Below are positions 33,579-42,618 of a stretch of 64,000 bases of DNA, piece after piece. Each line of letters begins with the position of its first letter. Position 1 is the first letter of the stretch. Origin of the DNA: Blastocatellia bacterium (GTDB lineage: Bacteria; Acidobacteriota; Blastocatellia; UBA7656); the NCBI GenBank assembly GCA_035275065.1, contig DATENM010000081.1, forward strand, positions 1 to 64,000, read 5' to 3'. Under the pieces are notes generated by a model that saw only the letters and a list, made by a program, of their open reading frames with translations, searched no databases and had not been told where the DNA came from. The position numbers were made by a program, and so were the translations under genes.

Positions 33579-36419
33579 ATGCCTGAGCGAAAAGACGCGA
33601 TTGCCAATCCCGACCCGAATTCCCCAACAACTCAATCCAAAGCTTCCGCCGCAAAGCTCTCCAGCTTTCCGCCCTTTGAAAAGTGGGACGACTGGATGGA
33701 ATACGACGCGCGCAGCTGGCCGCGCAAAGTCGAGCGGCGCTATTCGCTGGTGCCGACCGTCTGCTTCAACTGTGAAGCCGCCTGCGGCCTGCTCGCTTAC
33801 GTAGACAAAGAGTCGGGCGAGATTCGCAAGCTCGAAGGCAACCCGCAGCACCCGGGGTCGCGCGGGCGCAACTGCGCCAAAGGGCCGGCGACGATCAATC
33901 AACTCACAGACCCTGAGCGCATCCTCTTCCCGCTCAAACGCAAGGGGGCGCGCGGCGAAGGCCACTGGGAGCGCACGACCTGGGACGAGGTGCTGGACAC
34001 CTTTGCGGCCAAGATTCGCCAGGCGCTCATCGAAAACCGCCGCGACGAGGTAATGTACCACGTCGGGCGGCCCGGCCACGACGGCTACATCGAGCGCGTC
34101 TTGCAAGCCTGGGGCGTGGACGGCCACAACTCGCACACCAACATCTGTTCGGCGTCGGCGCGCGTCGGCTATGCGCTGTGGCAAGGCGCCGACCGGCCTT
34201 CGCCCGATTACGCCAACGCCAAATTTATCCTGCTGATCAGCTCGCACCTTGAGACCGGCCATTACTTCAACCCGCACGCCCAGCGCATCATCGAAGGCAA
34301 GATGAGCGGCGCGAAGATCGCCGTCGTTGATCCGCGATTGTCGAACACCGCTTCGATGGCGACCTACTGGCTGTCGCCTTATCCCGGCACCGAAGCCGCG
34401 ATGCTGCTGGCCATCGCCAACCTGCTGCTTCAAGCTGGCACCTTCAACCATGACTTCGTTCGCCGCTGGGTCAACTGGGAAGAGTTCATGCGCGAAGAGC
34501 GCCCCCAGTCGCCTTGCACGTTCGAGGCTTTCATCGAGGCGTTGAAAGAAATCTACGCCGAGTTCACCCCGGAATTCGCCGCCGACGAATGCGGCATCGA
34601 AGCCGATAAGATCATCGCCGTAGCTAACGAAATCGCCCAGGCGGGCTCGGCCTTCGCATCGCACATTTGGCGCGCGGCGGCGGCGGGCAATCTCGGCGGC
34701 TGGGCGGCGGCTCGCGCCTTGATGTTCATTAACGTCTTGACCGGCAGCATCGGCGCAGAGGGCGGCGTATCGCCGAACGTCTGGAACAAGTTTGTCGCCG
34801 CGTCTTTTTCGAAGCCCGCGCCGCAAAAGGTCTGGAGCGAAATCCTCTTCCCGCGCGAATACCCGTTGGCGCATCACGAGATGAGCTTCCTGCTGCCGCA
34901 CTTTCTGAAAGAGGGGCGCGGCAAGCTCGCCGCCTACTTCACACGCGTCTACAACCCCGTGTGGACGAACCCCGATGGCTTCACATGGGTCGAAGTGCTG
35001 CGCGACGAGAGCAAAGTCGAATTGCACGCGGCGCTGACGCCTGTGTGGAGCGAGACCGCCTGGTTTGCCGATTACATCTTGCCGATGGGCATGGGCGCCG
35101 AGCGCCACGACCTGATGAGCCAGGAGACACACGCCGGCCAGTGGGTGTCGTTTCGCCAGCCGGTGCAGCGCGTCTTGAAGGAGCGCGCCGGCGAGAAGGT
35201 CAACTTCACCTATGAAGCGAATCCCGGCGAGGTCTGGGAAGAGGACGAATTCTGGATCGAGCTGTCGTGGCGGATAGACCCGACGGGCGAGCTAGGCGTG
35301 CGCCGACATTTCGAGTCGCCTTACCGTCCAGGCGAAAAGATCACCATCAACGAATACTATCAATGGATATTTGAAAACAGCGTGCCGGGCTTGCCCGAAA
35401 AGGCTCGCGGCGAAGGGCTCAAGCCGCTCGATTATATGCGGCGGCACGGCGCATTTACCGTCAAATCGAACGTCTACAAGCAGCATGAAAGCCGGCTCAC
35501 GGAGACCGAGCTTGAGGGCACGCAGGTTGACGAGCGCACGCAACAGATCATTAAGCCGCAGGGCGCGGGCCAGCAGGTGGCCGGCGTGATGGTTGACGGC
35601 GAACCGCTGCGCGGCTTCAACACGCCATCACGCAAGCTTGAGTTTTATTCAAAGACGATGGCCGATTGGCGCTGGCCTGAGTACAAGCTGCCGGCTTACG
35701 TGCGCAGCCATGTCTACTGGCGGCAGATGAGCCAGCAAGCGAGCGAGTACATACTTGTGCCGACCTTCCGCCTGCCGACGCTGATTCACACGCGCAGCGG
35801 CAACGCCAAGTGGCTCTATGAAATCTCGCACACCAACCCGCTGTGGATGAACCCCGAAGACGCGCAGCGCATGGGTTTTGCCAACGGCGAGCTGGCGCGT
35901 GTCAGCACCGAGATCGGTTATTTCGTCATTCGCGTCTGGGTGACCGAAGGCATACGGCCAGGGGTGGTCGCCTGTTCGCACCACCTGGGGCGCTGGCGCT
36001 TGAAGCGAGACGAAGGCACAGACCGCTGGGCCTCGGCGCTCGTGGACATTGAAGAGCTAGGCGAAGGGCGCTGGCGCTTGCGGCAAATCGAGGGCGTCAA
36101 ACCGTTTGCGAGCGCCGATGCCGATTCCGAGCGCATCTTCTGGAAGGAGGGCGGCGTGCATCAGAACCTGAGCTTCGCGGTGCATCCCGACCCGGTGAGC
36201 GGCATGCATTGCTGGCATCAAAAAGTGAAGATCGAGAAGGCGCAGCCAGACGACCGCTATGGCGATGTCATCGTTGACACGAAACGTTCGCACGAGATTT
36301 ATCATGAATGGTTGAAGCAAGCGCGGCCCGCGCCCGGCCCCGATGGCCTGCGCCGCCCGCTGTGGTTTGCGCGCCCGGCCCGCCCGGACAGCGAGACCTA
36401 TAAGATCAAGGAGAAGTGA
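33579..36419 (+). CDS. Molybdopterin oxidoreductase, catalytic subunit (CISM family)
   Basis: About 946 residues of the DMSO reductase superfamily. An N-terminal FeS motif, CFNCEAACG...C, is followed by bis-MGD-binding domains (VAVVDPRLSNTA-like and LIHTRSGNAKW). C190 in the motif NICSASARVG aligns with the Mo/Se ligand position of formate dehydrogenase, suggesting cysteine ligation as in polysulfide, thiosulfate and arsenate reductases. No Tat (RRxFLK) leader is visible, so it may work on the cytoplasmic side. ATG 33579 is preceded by AAAGG; a frame to 33555 has no ribosome-binding site. The partner is the FeS/NrfD fusion upstream. Substrate unknown. Confidence 0.9.
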   Translation: MPERKDAIANPDPNSPTTQSKASAAKLSSFPPFEKWDDWMEYDARSWPRKVERRYSLVPTVCFNCEAACGLLAYVDKESGEIRKLEGNPQHPGSRGRNCAKGPATINQLTDPERILFPLKRKGARGEGHWERTTWDEVLDTFAAKIRQALIENRRDEVMYHVGRPGHDGYIERVLQAWGVDGHNSHTNICSASARVGYALWQGADRPSPDYANAKFILLISSHLETGHYFNPHAQRIIEGKMSGAKIAVVDPRLSNTASMATYWLSPYPGTEAAMLLAIANLLLQAGTFNHDFVRRWVNWEEFMREERPQSPCTFEAFIEALKEIYAEFTPEFAADECGIEADKIIAVANEIAQAGSAFASHIWRAAAAGNLGGWAAARALMFINVLTGSIGAEGGVSPNVWNKFVAASFSKPAPQKVWSEILFPREYPLAHHEMSFLLPHFLKEGRGKLAAYFTRVYNPVWTNPDGFTWVEVLRDESKVELHAALTPVWSETAWFADYILPMGMGAERHDLMSQETHAGQWVSFRQPVQRVLKERAGEKVNFTYEANPGEVWEEDEFWIELSWRIDPTGELGVRRHFESPYRPGEKITINEYYQWIFENSVPGLPEKARGEGLKPLDYMRRHGAFTVKSNVYKQHESRLTETELEGTQVDERTQQIIKPQGAGQQVAGVMVDGEPLRGFNTPSRKLEFYSKTMADWRWPEYKLPAYVRSHVYWRQMSQQASEYILVPTFRLPTLIHTRSGNAKWLYEISHTNPLWMNPEDAQRMGFANGELARVSTEIGYFVIRVWVTEGIRPGVVACSHHLGRWRLKRDEGTDRWASALVDIEELGEGRWRLRQIEGVKPFASADADSERIFWKEGGVHQNLSFAVHPDPVSGMHCWHQKVKIEKAQPDDRYGDVIVDTKRSHEIYHEWLKQARPAPGPDGLRRPLWFARPARPDSETYKIKEK

Positions 36420-36466
36420 CAATTGCAGGTCAAAGCAACTTGTCACTCGTCACTTGTCGCTTGTCA
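36415..36466. repeat. GTGAC-type degenerate palindrome after the molybdoenzyme gene
   Basis: AGTGACAA (36415-36422, overlapping the stop codon) pairs with TTGTCACT (36440-36447), followed by further GTCACTTGTC-type copies. It resembles the repeats at 21911 and 54971. Confidence 0.5.
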
Positions 36467-36501
36467 CGCCGTTCACAATTGGTTAACGTTAAGGGAGACT
36501 A

Positions 36502-37647
36502 ATGAGAATTGTCGTCATCGGATTTGGGAGGGTCGGGTCTCGGACCGTTGCGGCGCTTGCTGAGCGCCAGCACGAGATCACGGTCATTGATAAGGAAGCC
36601 AGCCGGCTGGGGCGCGCTTCTCACCTCGAAGGCATCGATCTGGTGCAGGGCAACGGCATAGACGTTGACGTTCAGCGTGAAGCCGGCATGGGCGACGCCG
36701 ATCTGCTGCTGGCGGTGACCCGCGATGACAATGTTAACCTGATGGCGGCACAGGTGGCGCGGACTCATTTCCATGTGCCGCGCGCTATCGCCCGCGTCTA
36801 CGAACCTTCACACGCCGAAGCCACACAGGAAGACCCACAACTGATTGTCGTTTGCCCGACCTTGCTGGCGGCGCGCGTCATCGTCGAGCAAGTGGATCAG
36901 GCGGCCAAGCAGCCGCCGGTGAGCCACATCCCCGCCGAACCGCCAAAGGCGGCGCAGCGGGCACGCTATAACGCGACGGACGAATCACGCTACATCCTGA
37001 TTGCCGGCGGCGGCAAAGTTGGCGTCAACCTGGCGCGCGAGCTCTACGAGAGCGGCCACGAAGTTGCCGTCATCGAAGTCGACAGCGCCCGCGCCGCGGC
37101 GCTGTCGAACAAGCTGGAATGCCCGGTCTTCATCGGCGACAGCTCGACACATGACGTGCTCGAAGAGGCCACCGCCAATCGCGCCCGCGTCTTCGTCGCC
37201 GCCACCGGCAGCGATCAAGACAACCTCATCGCCTGCCAGGTGGCCAAAAAAGTCTTCGGCGTACCCAAGACCATCGCCCGCGCATCCAACCCCAAGAACG
37301 AAGAGGTCATGGCGCGGCTCGGCGTTGACTCGACGGTCAGCTCGACAGCCATCATCCAGCAGGTCATCGAGCGCGAGTTGCCGACGGTGCGCATTAAGAC
37401 ATTGTTGAGCTTGCAGGAGGGGGCTTATCAGATACTCGAATACCCTGTGGACATCAATTCCCCGGCGGCGAACCGTCAGCTCAGAGAGGTTGTCCTGCCG
37501 CCGGAGAGCAACCTGATTGCTATCCTGCGCGGCACCCTGACGGTCGTGCCGCGCGGCGAGACCAGGCTCCAGGAAGGGGACGTGATCGTCGCCCTAGTAA
37601 AATCGGAGCAGGAAGCCCAGTTGCGCACCGCTTTGCTCGGTGCTTAG
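36502..37647 (+). CDS. trkA: Trk potassium uptake regulatory protein TrkA
   Basis: A 381-residue protein with two RCK/TrkA-N domains, each opening with a Rossmann nucleotide loop (MRIVVIGFGRVGSRTVA at 1-17 and YILIAGGGKVGVNLARELYE near 157-176). It closes with one TrkA-C domain (residues ~295-380). TrkA binds NAD(H)/ATP and gates the TrkH/TrkG potassium channel, but no trkH gene is in the window. The canonical TrkA has two TrkA-C domains; here the first appears missing or degenerate, with RARYNATDESR linking the halves. AGGGAG precedes ATG 36502. Confidence 0.88.
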   Translation: MRIVVIGFGRVGSRTVAALAERQHEITVIDKEASRLGRASHLEGIDLVQGNGIDVDVQREAGMGDADLLLAVTRDDNVNLMAAQVARTHFHVPRAIARVYEPSHAEATQEDPQLIVVCPTLLAARVIVEQVDQAAKQPPVSHIPAEPPKAAQRARYNATDESRYILIAGGGKVGVNLARELYESGHEVAVIEVDSARAAALSNKLECPVFIGDSSTHDVLEEATANRARVFVAATGSDQDNLIACQVAKKVFGVPKTIARASNPKNEEVMARLGVDSTVSSTAIIQQVIERELPTVRIKTLLSLQEGAYQILEYPVDINSPAANRQLREVVLPPESNLIAILRGTLTVVPRGETRLQEGDVIVALVKSEQEAQLRTALLGA

Positions 37648-37675
37648 AATTTATCAGTGGGGATTTAGCGAACAA

Positions 37676-38050
37676 ATGGATATGAGTAAAAAAGTTCTAG
37701 TGGTCGAAGATCACCACGATACGTCGTTTATGCTCTGCCGTCTGCTGAAGATGGAAGGCTATGAAGTCGAGCATGCGATTGACGGCGTCGTCGGCTACAG
37801 CACGGCGACCGCCGAGCATCCCGATTTGATCATCACCGACATTCAGATGCCGCGCATGAACGGCATCGAGATGATCCGCCGCATCCGCGAAGCCTCGGAT
37901 ATGCAGGAGACGCCCATCATCGTGATGAGCGCCTACGGCAAGCGGGTTATCGATGACGCGCTCGAAGCCGGCGCCGATGATTTTGTCGAAAAGCCTATCG
38001 ATTTCGACAAGTTTCTCTCGGCAATCAAAGCGAAACTGCCCACCGTTTAA
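37676..38050 (+). CDS. Single-domain response regulator (CheY-like)
   Basis: A 124-residue receiver domain. Acidic pocket VVEDHHD near residues 8-14, phospho-acceptor Asp in LIITDIQMPRMNG, conserved Ser/Thr in IIVMSAYGKR, and Lys in DDFVEKPIDF. No output domain. The hydrophobic start MDMSKKVLVVED supports ATG 37676 (or 37682); a frame to 37640 overlaps trkA and is less likely. It could serve an orphan histidine kinase, for example the one at 22-23 kb, but no linkage is shown. Confidence 0.9.
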   Translation: MDMSKKVLVVEDHHDTSFMLCRLLKMEGYEVEHAIDGVVGYSTATAEHPDLIITDIQMPRMNGIEMIRRIREASDMQETPIIVMSAYGKRVIDDALEAGADDFVEKPIDFDKFLSAIKAKLPTV

Positions 38051-38183
38051 CGCCCGGCGGCAGGCGCTTCGGAAAACCGCTCTGCCGGACGTGTGGCGTA
38101 GCCGGATGCCCGCCTGCCTCAGAGACTCCCTGGCCCCCTCCTGAGCATCTCGCATTTACAGCCGTTTTCGATAGCGTTTGCCA

Positions 38184-38241
38184 TGTAGCGCAATCTGTTA
38201 GATTGCGCGAGTCAAGGCGCAATCTAACAGATTGCGCTACA
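38184..38241. repeat. REP-like palindrome, copy 1
   Basis: 25-bp perfect arms at 38184-38208 and 38217-38241 around an 8-bp loop; the core is GCGCAATCTGTTAGATTGCG. A second copy with compensating base changes lies at 47485-47558, so this is a dispersed structural element. It lies between the convergent response-regulator and FHA-GGDEF genes. Confidence 0.92.
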
Positions 38242-38255
38242 CCCCGGCGATGCCT

Positions 38256-39251
38256 TTACTGCGCGTCTGCCGGGCCGTAAATGATGGCGGATTCGTCTAC
38301 GGTCGGGTGGAAAGAATCAGGGCGGTCAATCTCCGGGTCGAAGGCGCAGGTGCGATTGCGGCCGCTCAGCTTGGCGCGGTAGAGCGCCTGGTCGGCTTTC
38401 TGCACCAGCTCAAGCGCGGTCTGCCCGTCGTCGGGGAACGCCGCGACGCCCAGGCTGATGGTGACGTTCATGGTTTGCAGCTTGTCGGTTGCCGACGCCT
38501 CGAACGCGTGCGCTTCGACCGTCGTGCGAATGCGCTCGGCGATCTCTAATCCTTTGTCGCGCGGGCCGACGACATAAGCCAGGTACTCTTCGCCACCGTA
38601 ACGCGCCGCGCGGTCGGCGCTCCCGACAACGTCGCGGATGATGTGGCCGCAGTCGCGGATGGTGTGGCTACCGACCAGGTGGCCGCGCCCATCGTTGACG
38701 CGCTTGAAAAAATCGAGGTCCATCATCAACACGCTGATGCGCTGCGGATTGGGGCTGCGCGATTCCTGGTTGATGCGGCGGTCAAGCTCGGCAAACAGGC
38801 TGCGGCGCGAGCGCAGGCCAGTCAGTTCGTCGCGCTGCGTCATCTGATGCAGCTTCTCCTGGAACTCGGCCTCGAATTCGTCGAGCATGGCGAACTTCAT
38901 CATGTGGCCGCCCACCTTGATCTTGTCTCCGTCTTCGAGGAGTTGCTGGCCGGTGATCTTCGTGCCATTCAAATACGTGCCGTTGGTCGAGCCGAGATCG
39001 TTGACGTAGTATTCGGCAATGGCGCCTTCGACTTCCTGGCGGAGTATTTCGGCGTGCAGACGTGAGGCGATCTCGTCGCGGATGACGAAGTCCGCCTGCG
39101 AGCCGCGCCCAATGACGAGTGGCGATTTATCGAGCGGAACGGTCTGACCGATGGCGTGCCCTTGCAAGACGACCAGCACCGGATGCTTCAGTTTTGGGCG
39201 CGCCGTCACCTCGCGCACGTTCAGTTTGATTGTCTTTTCAGCGTCGCTCAC
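38256..39251 (-). CDS. FHA-GGDEF diguanylate cyclase
   Basis: About 331 residues. An N-terminal FHA domain (SPLVIGRGSQADFVI, DLGSTNGTYLNGTKI) binds phosphothreonine. A C-terminal GGDEF domain follows, with RDELTGLRSRRSLFAEL and active site RYGGEEYLAYV. GGEEY keeps the catalytic pattern with Tyr for the usual Phe. The inhibitory RxxD site upstream is not intact (reads GSAD). It likely makes cyclic-di-GMP under control of a Ser/Thr kinase. The start is set at GTG 39251, with GAAGG nine bases upstream; a longer frame reaches 39419 through low-complexity sequence. Confidence 0.88.
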   Translation of the reverse strand: MSDAEKTIKLNVREVTARPKLKHPVLVVLQGHAIGQTVPLDKSPLVIGRGSQADFVIRDEIASRLHAEILRQEVEGAIAEYYVNDLGSTNGTYLNGTKITGQQLLEDGDKIKVGGHMMKFAMLDEFEAEFQEKLHQMTQRDELTGLRSRRSLFAELDRRINQESRSPNPQRISVLMMDLDFFKRVNDGRGHLVGSHTIRDCGHIIRDVVGSADRAARYGGEEYLAYVVGPRDKGLEIAERIRTTVEAHAFEASATDKLQTMNVTISLGVAAFPDDGQTALELVQKADQALYRAKLSGRNRTCAFDPEIDRPDSFHPTVDESAIIYGPADAQ

Positions 39252-39514
39252 AGCTTGCACCTTCAGAGCGCTCACTATAACAACAACCGCCGAAGGCGCG
39301 CAATCGCCGCGGCGGGCGGCCCACAGGCCGCGCCCGAGCCCGCCCGGTGCTGGAAGACAGCTTACTTGACCATACATGCAGCGGTCACTAGAATTCTTTA
39401 AGTGGTTCCGGGTCGGCAAGAATCAATCTTCCGAGGCGATCAGGCAGGCCGCATGAATGAAGCATCCCAGGAATCCGGCGCGATGAGGGTGGCGTAGATG
39501 AGAGTGGAATCAGT

Positions 39515-40195
39515 ATGAACAAGCGCAGTGAAACAACCCAGAACGACGGCAACCCCTGCACGGGTGTCGAGCTTATCGCCGAAGCGAAGCTGCCGACCGA
39601 TTACGGCGAGTTCCGCATCCTCGGGTTCAAGAGTCTTGTCAGCGGCGAAGAATTCCCCGTCCTTGTCAAAGGCGAGCTGAGCGCCGACCGCCCAAGCCCT
39701 GTGCGCATCCATTCACAGTGTTTGACGGGCGATGTCTTTCACTCCTTAAAATGTGATTGCGGTCGCCAGCTCGACCATGCAATGCGGCTGATTCAGGCCG
39801 AAGACCACGGCGTCATCGTCTATCAGATGCAAGAAGGGCGCGGCATCGGCATCACCAACAAGATTCGCGCTTATGCCTTGCAAGACGCCGGGCAGGATAC
39901 CGTCGAAGCTAACCTGTCGCTCGGGTTTGAGGCCGACCTGCGCTCTTACGAGTGCTGCGCCGAGATTTTAAAGCAGCTCGGGCTGCGCCAGATTCGCTTG
40001 ATGTCAAACAACCCGGATAAGATCGCCGCGCTTGAGCGCGCCGGTTTGCAAATCATTGAGCGCCTGAAGATCGAAATCGAGCCGCACGAAGTTACGCGCC
40101 ATTACCTGAAGACCAAAAAAGAAAAGATGGGCCACCTGCTCGAAAAGGTAGACGGCATCCCTCGCTCATCATGTAAGGCCATTGCCGAGTCGTGA
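39515..40195 (+). CDS. ribA: GTP cyclohydrolase II
   Basis: A 226-residue enzyme opening riboflavin synthesis by converting GTP to a diaminopyrimidine ribose phosphate, formate and pyrophosphate. Zinc ligands in SQCLTGDVFHSLKCDCG, catalytic HQ-like QMQEGRGIGITNKIRAY, and GTP contacts MSNNPDKI are all seen. It stands as a lone ribA, not fused to ribB. No FMN riboswitch is recognisable in the short ~95-bp leader. Longer C terminus than the minimum, ending LEKVDGIPRSSCKAIAES. Confidence 0.93.
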   Translation: MNKRSETTQNDGNPCTGVELIAEAKLPTDYGEFRILGFKSLVSGEEFPVLVKGELSADRPSPVRIHSQCLTGDVFHSLKCDCGRQLDHAMRLIQAEDHGVIVYQMQEGRGIGITNKIRAYALQDAGQDTVEANLSLGFEADLRSYECCAEILKQLGLRQIRLMSNNPDKIAALERAGLQIIERLKIEIEPHEVTRHYLKTKKEKMGHLLEKVDGIPRSSCKAIAES

Positions 40196-40233
40196 ATCGG
40201 CCATCGGTTCCCCTTGAGGTTGATTCGCGCCAT

Positions 40234-41304
40234 TCAGGACTCAGCCGCTATCTGCATCGCTTCATCACTTGTGAGCGCCACACACGCGCCGCTCGCCGGC
40301 GCAAGCAGCAAAAGAAAATCGTCCGCGCGCTTTATCCTCAGCGGGCCGGCGCTTTCGCCGCCCGGTGCCGCGCGCAAAGCCGACCGCGCCGGCTCCGTAA
40401 TCAAAATCTCATCGCCCCATTGCAAGACCCAACGCCCGTCGCCTTCATTAGCGATCACCGTTCGCACCCTGCCGCGCTCGACTTGCACCGCCGCACGCCG
40501 CTCAAGCTCGTCCCGGAGGATCAGTGCATACTTGCGCGCCTCTCTGACGTTGAGCGTCGCCCGCTGGTCAAAGTCACGAATGGCCATGCCTTCTCTGGTC
40601 TGCTCAACGGTTAGTTCATAGCCCGGCGCTTGCTCTGCAAATGTCGTCACGCTCCCTGATTCGGCGAAACGCTCAAGCGCATCTACGAGTTTGAAAGCCG
40701 AATGCAGATGAACAGTAACGCCTTTGATCGGCCACGTGGGCGGCCTTGCGTGTGAAACGGTCTGGCCGCCAGGCGCGAGCAGCCCGGCGCGGCGTTCCAG
40801 CTCGGCAAGGTGATCCGCACCCAGCAACACCCATCGGCCCGTCCGCTGATCGCTCAGCAATAAGCGGCCAGCGCCGGTCGAAACTTTCAGCCATTCGGGC
40901 AGCGTCGCATCACTGGCGGAGGGATTCACTCCCTGGTTGTAAACGCGCAGCAAAGCCGCGACCGTGTCGGCTTCGAGCCACAGTTCGGATTGCGGGTGAG
41001 AAAGTAAGAGCGATTCATTGACATTCGCAATAACGATCTCGTCGGCCATTCGCGCGATCTCATAGTGTTCTGATCGAAACCCGATGGTCGCCGCGTAATG
41101 ACGCGCCTCCGGTTGGCCAAGCGCCGCCTCGTGCGCCTGGAAGCGCAAAGCCATTTCAGCGCCCGAGCGCTGAATCAAACCGTTGCCGCCCTGCTTGACG
41201 ACGCGCGAGTTGAACGCGCCATCGTTCAAGTATGCGGCCAGTGCGTCCGCCAGATAGGGTGCGAAAGCGAGGCTGCAACGGATCGCAAGTATGTTGAGCA
41301 TCAT
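40234..41304 (-). CDS. Hypothetical protein (356 aa)
   Basis: A soluble protein of 356 residues with no signal peptide. The N terminus (MMLNILAIRCSLAFAPYLAD) is mildly hydrophobic. Patterns such as ATIGFRSEHYEIARMADEIV and GRWVLLGADHLAELERRAGL suggest beta-alpha or beta-sandwich repeats. It converges on ribA and diverges from the 41.4-kb pair. I do not recognise a family. Confidence 0.65.
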   Translation of the reverse strand: MMLNILAIRCSLAFAPYLADALAAYLNDGAFNSRVVKQGGNGLIQRSGAEMALRFQAHEAALGQPEARHYAATIGFRSEHYEIARMADEIVIANVNESLLLSHPQSELWLEADTVAALLRVYNQGVNPSASDATLPEWLKVSTGAGRLLLSDQRTGRWVLLGADHLAELERRAGLLAPGGQTVSHARPPTWPIKGVTVHLHSAFKLVDALERFAESGSVTTFAEQAPGYELTVEQTREGMAIRDFDQRATLNVREARKYALILRDELERRAAVQVERGRVRTVIANEGDGRWVLQWGDEILITEPARSALRAAPGGESAGPLRIKRADDFLLLLAPASGACVALTSDEAMQIAAES

Positions 41305-41416
41305 CGCCTTTCTTAGTCTGCGGGAATCGCGCCACCTTGCCGACTACAATCAAGTATAGCCCGGCAGACAACCGATGCATATTGCAACCCGCGAAAGTTT
41401 TCGATAGAACTGAGTT

Positions 41417-41725
41417 ATGTCGAGAAAGGGATCGCAACCCCTGGGGCCGATCAAAGCGGCGCTCGAAGGTATGGTGCTCGAATCCGACGGCCCCGAGATC
41501 AAGAAAGGGCTATGGGAAGTCGGCGTCTACCTGGGCACTGACGATTTCATCTATTACATCGTCGCCGAAATGAAAGGCAGCGCGATCAGTTACTCGATCA
41601 TCAGCAAACGCCGCATCGGCGAATACCTGCGATGGGTAGACGGATTATTCCGGCCCGGTCAAGTGCCGAGCGAATCGGCAGGCATCCACTTCCGCGCCGC
41701 CCGCAAGCTCCGTGAACTGATCTGA
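41417..41725 (+). CDS. Hypothetical protein (102 aa)
   Basis: A compact 102-residue protein (MSRKGSQPLGPIKAALEGMV, then EVGVYLGTDDFIYYIVAEMK), with predicted strands followed by a basic helical C terminus (HFRAARKLRELI). It overlaps the start of the next gene by one base (TGATG), so the two are translationally coupled. No family is recognised. Confidence 0.65.
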   Translation: MSRKGSQPLGPIKAALEGMVLESDGPEIKKGLWEVGVYLGTDDFIYYIVAEMKGSAISYSIISKRRIGEYLRWVDGLFRPGQVPSESAGIHFRAARKLRELI

Positions 41726-42210
41726 TGCCATCAATAGACTACCGGCCAATGACAAACGCGGGAGAGGGGTGGTATAGTCATTATATGCTCTACAGAAAGC
41801 CCCGTGTCGGCGCAGAAATCGAATCCTACTGCGGCAGCTGCAAGGAAGAACGCACGCACATTATCGCCGCAATGGACAGTGACATCGTCAAGCGCGTCAC
41901 CTGTTCGATGTGCGGCGGCACCCATAACTTCAAGCGCAAAGCGACGGCTGCTGCCTCTAGCGACGCGCCCAAAACGAAACGCGCCACGGGCTCTAGCCGC
42001 TCGAAAGCGAACCAGGCGTTTTCCATCGACCCGTCACGCCCACAGAAAGCCTACGACATGAACCACAACTATTCGGCAGGCGACGTGATCAGTCACCCGA
42101 AGTTTGGGCCCGGCCTGGTCGAAACCAGCTTGCCGCCGAATAAGATCGAGGTGCGCTTTCAGGAAGGCAAAAAGATGCTACTGCACAATATGAAGAACTT
42201 TCGCGGCTGA
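41725..42210 (+). CDS. Zinc-ribbon protein with CarD-like C-terminal region (hypothetical)
   Basis: About 161 residues. An early zinc-ribbon-like pair (YCGSCKEERTH and TCSMCGGTHNF) gives CxxC...CxxC. A basic Ser/Lys linker follows (SSRSKANQAF). The end, YSAGDVISHPKFGPGLVE, resembles the SH3-like CarD/TRCF start in which a Gly-x-Val-x-His-Pro strand binds RNA polymerase. ATG 41725 is coupled to the preceding gene; ATG 41785, after GGAGAGGGG, is a possible alternative. Role inferred only as nucleic-acid or RNA-polymerase binding. Confidence 0.6.
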   Translation: MPSIDYRPMTNAGEGWYSHYMLYRKPRVGAEIESYCGSCKEERTHIIAAMDSDIVKRVTCSMCGGTHNFKRKATAAASSDAPKTKRATGSSRSKANQAFSIDPSRPQKAYDMNHNYSAGDVISHPKFGPGLVETSLPPNKIEVRFQEGKKMLLHNMKNFRG

Positions 42211-42262
42211 GTCTTGGGCTTGAGCTTTTGGGCCTGAGCGTCTGGCGGCGCCCGAAAAACAG

Positions 42263-42295
42263 AAGGCCGGAGCGAACTCGTCTACTCCGGGCCTT
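42263..42295. terminator. Bidirectional terminator between 41.7-kb pair and ferredoxins
   Basis: AAGGCCGGAG (42263-42272) pairs with CTCCGGGCCTT (42285-42295) with a one-base bulge. On the minus strand it is followed by CTGTTTTT, a good terminator for the ferredoxin transcript. On the plus strand TTTGTTG follows the stem, a weaker signal. Confidence 0.75.
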
Positions 42296-42359
42296 TGTTG
42301 CTGTGCAGGTGATTTTCTTGCTGAACTACGTACCGCTCGGCGTCGCGCCAGGGCCGCCG

Positions 42360-42602
42360 CTACCCTTTAAAGAAATCCGCGTTCTTCCTGATGAACTGCT
42401 GCCATTTGGCCGGCACCTCGGCTTCGATAAAGATCGCCGACACCGGGCAGGCCGGCTCGCAGGCGGCGCAATCGATGCAGGTGACCGGGTCAATGTACAT
42501 CTGCGGCTCATCCGGCCCGCCTTGAATGCAATCAACCGGGCAAACATCGACGCACGCCAGTTCCTTAGTGCCGATGCAGGGTTCACAAATCACATACGTC
42601 AA
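42360..42602 (-). CDS. Ferredoxin (two-cluster, 80 aa)
   Basis: An 80-residue bacterial ferredoxin. The first cluster motif is CIGTKELACVDVCPVDC (C-x7-C-x3-CP, the seven-iron type). The second is CIDCAACEPACPVSAI. It carries electrons to or from low-potential redox enzymes. It is the last gene of the nuo-ferredoxin run and is followed by a terminator. It is a close relative of the neighbouring 87-residue ferredoxin, implying local duplication. Confidence 0.92.
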   Translation of the reverse strand: MTYVICEPCIGTKELACVDVCPVDCIQGGPDEPQMYIDPVTCIDCAACEPACPVSAIFIEAEVPAKWQQFIRKNADFFKG

Positions 42603-42618
42603 ACTTGCCGCTCCGCGT

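Noticed and set aside
33486..35132. 548-residue open frame on the minus strand
   Set aside because: It lies wholly opposite the molybdopterin oxidoreductase, which has clear motifs. Its protein is Arg/Ala/Val-rich with no domain; it is a GC-rich antisense shadow.
39420..39514. FMN riboswitch upstream of ribA
   Set aside because: The leader is too short and lacks the conserved FMN aptamer motifs.
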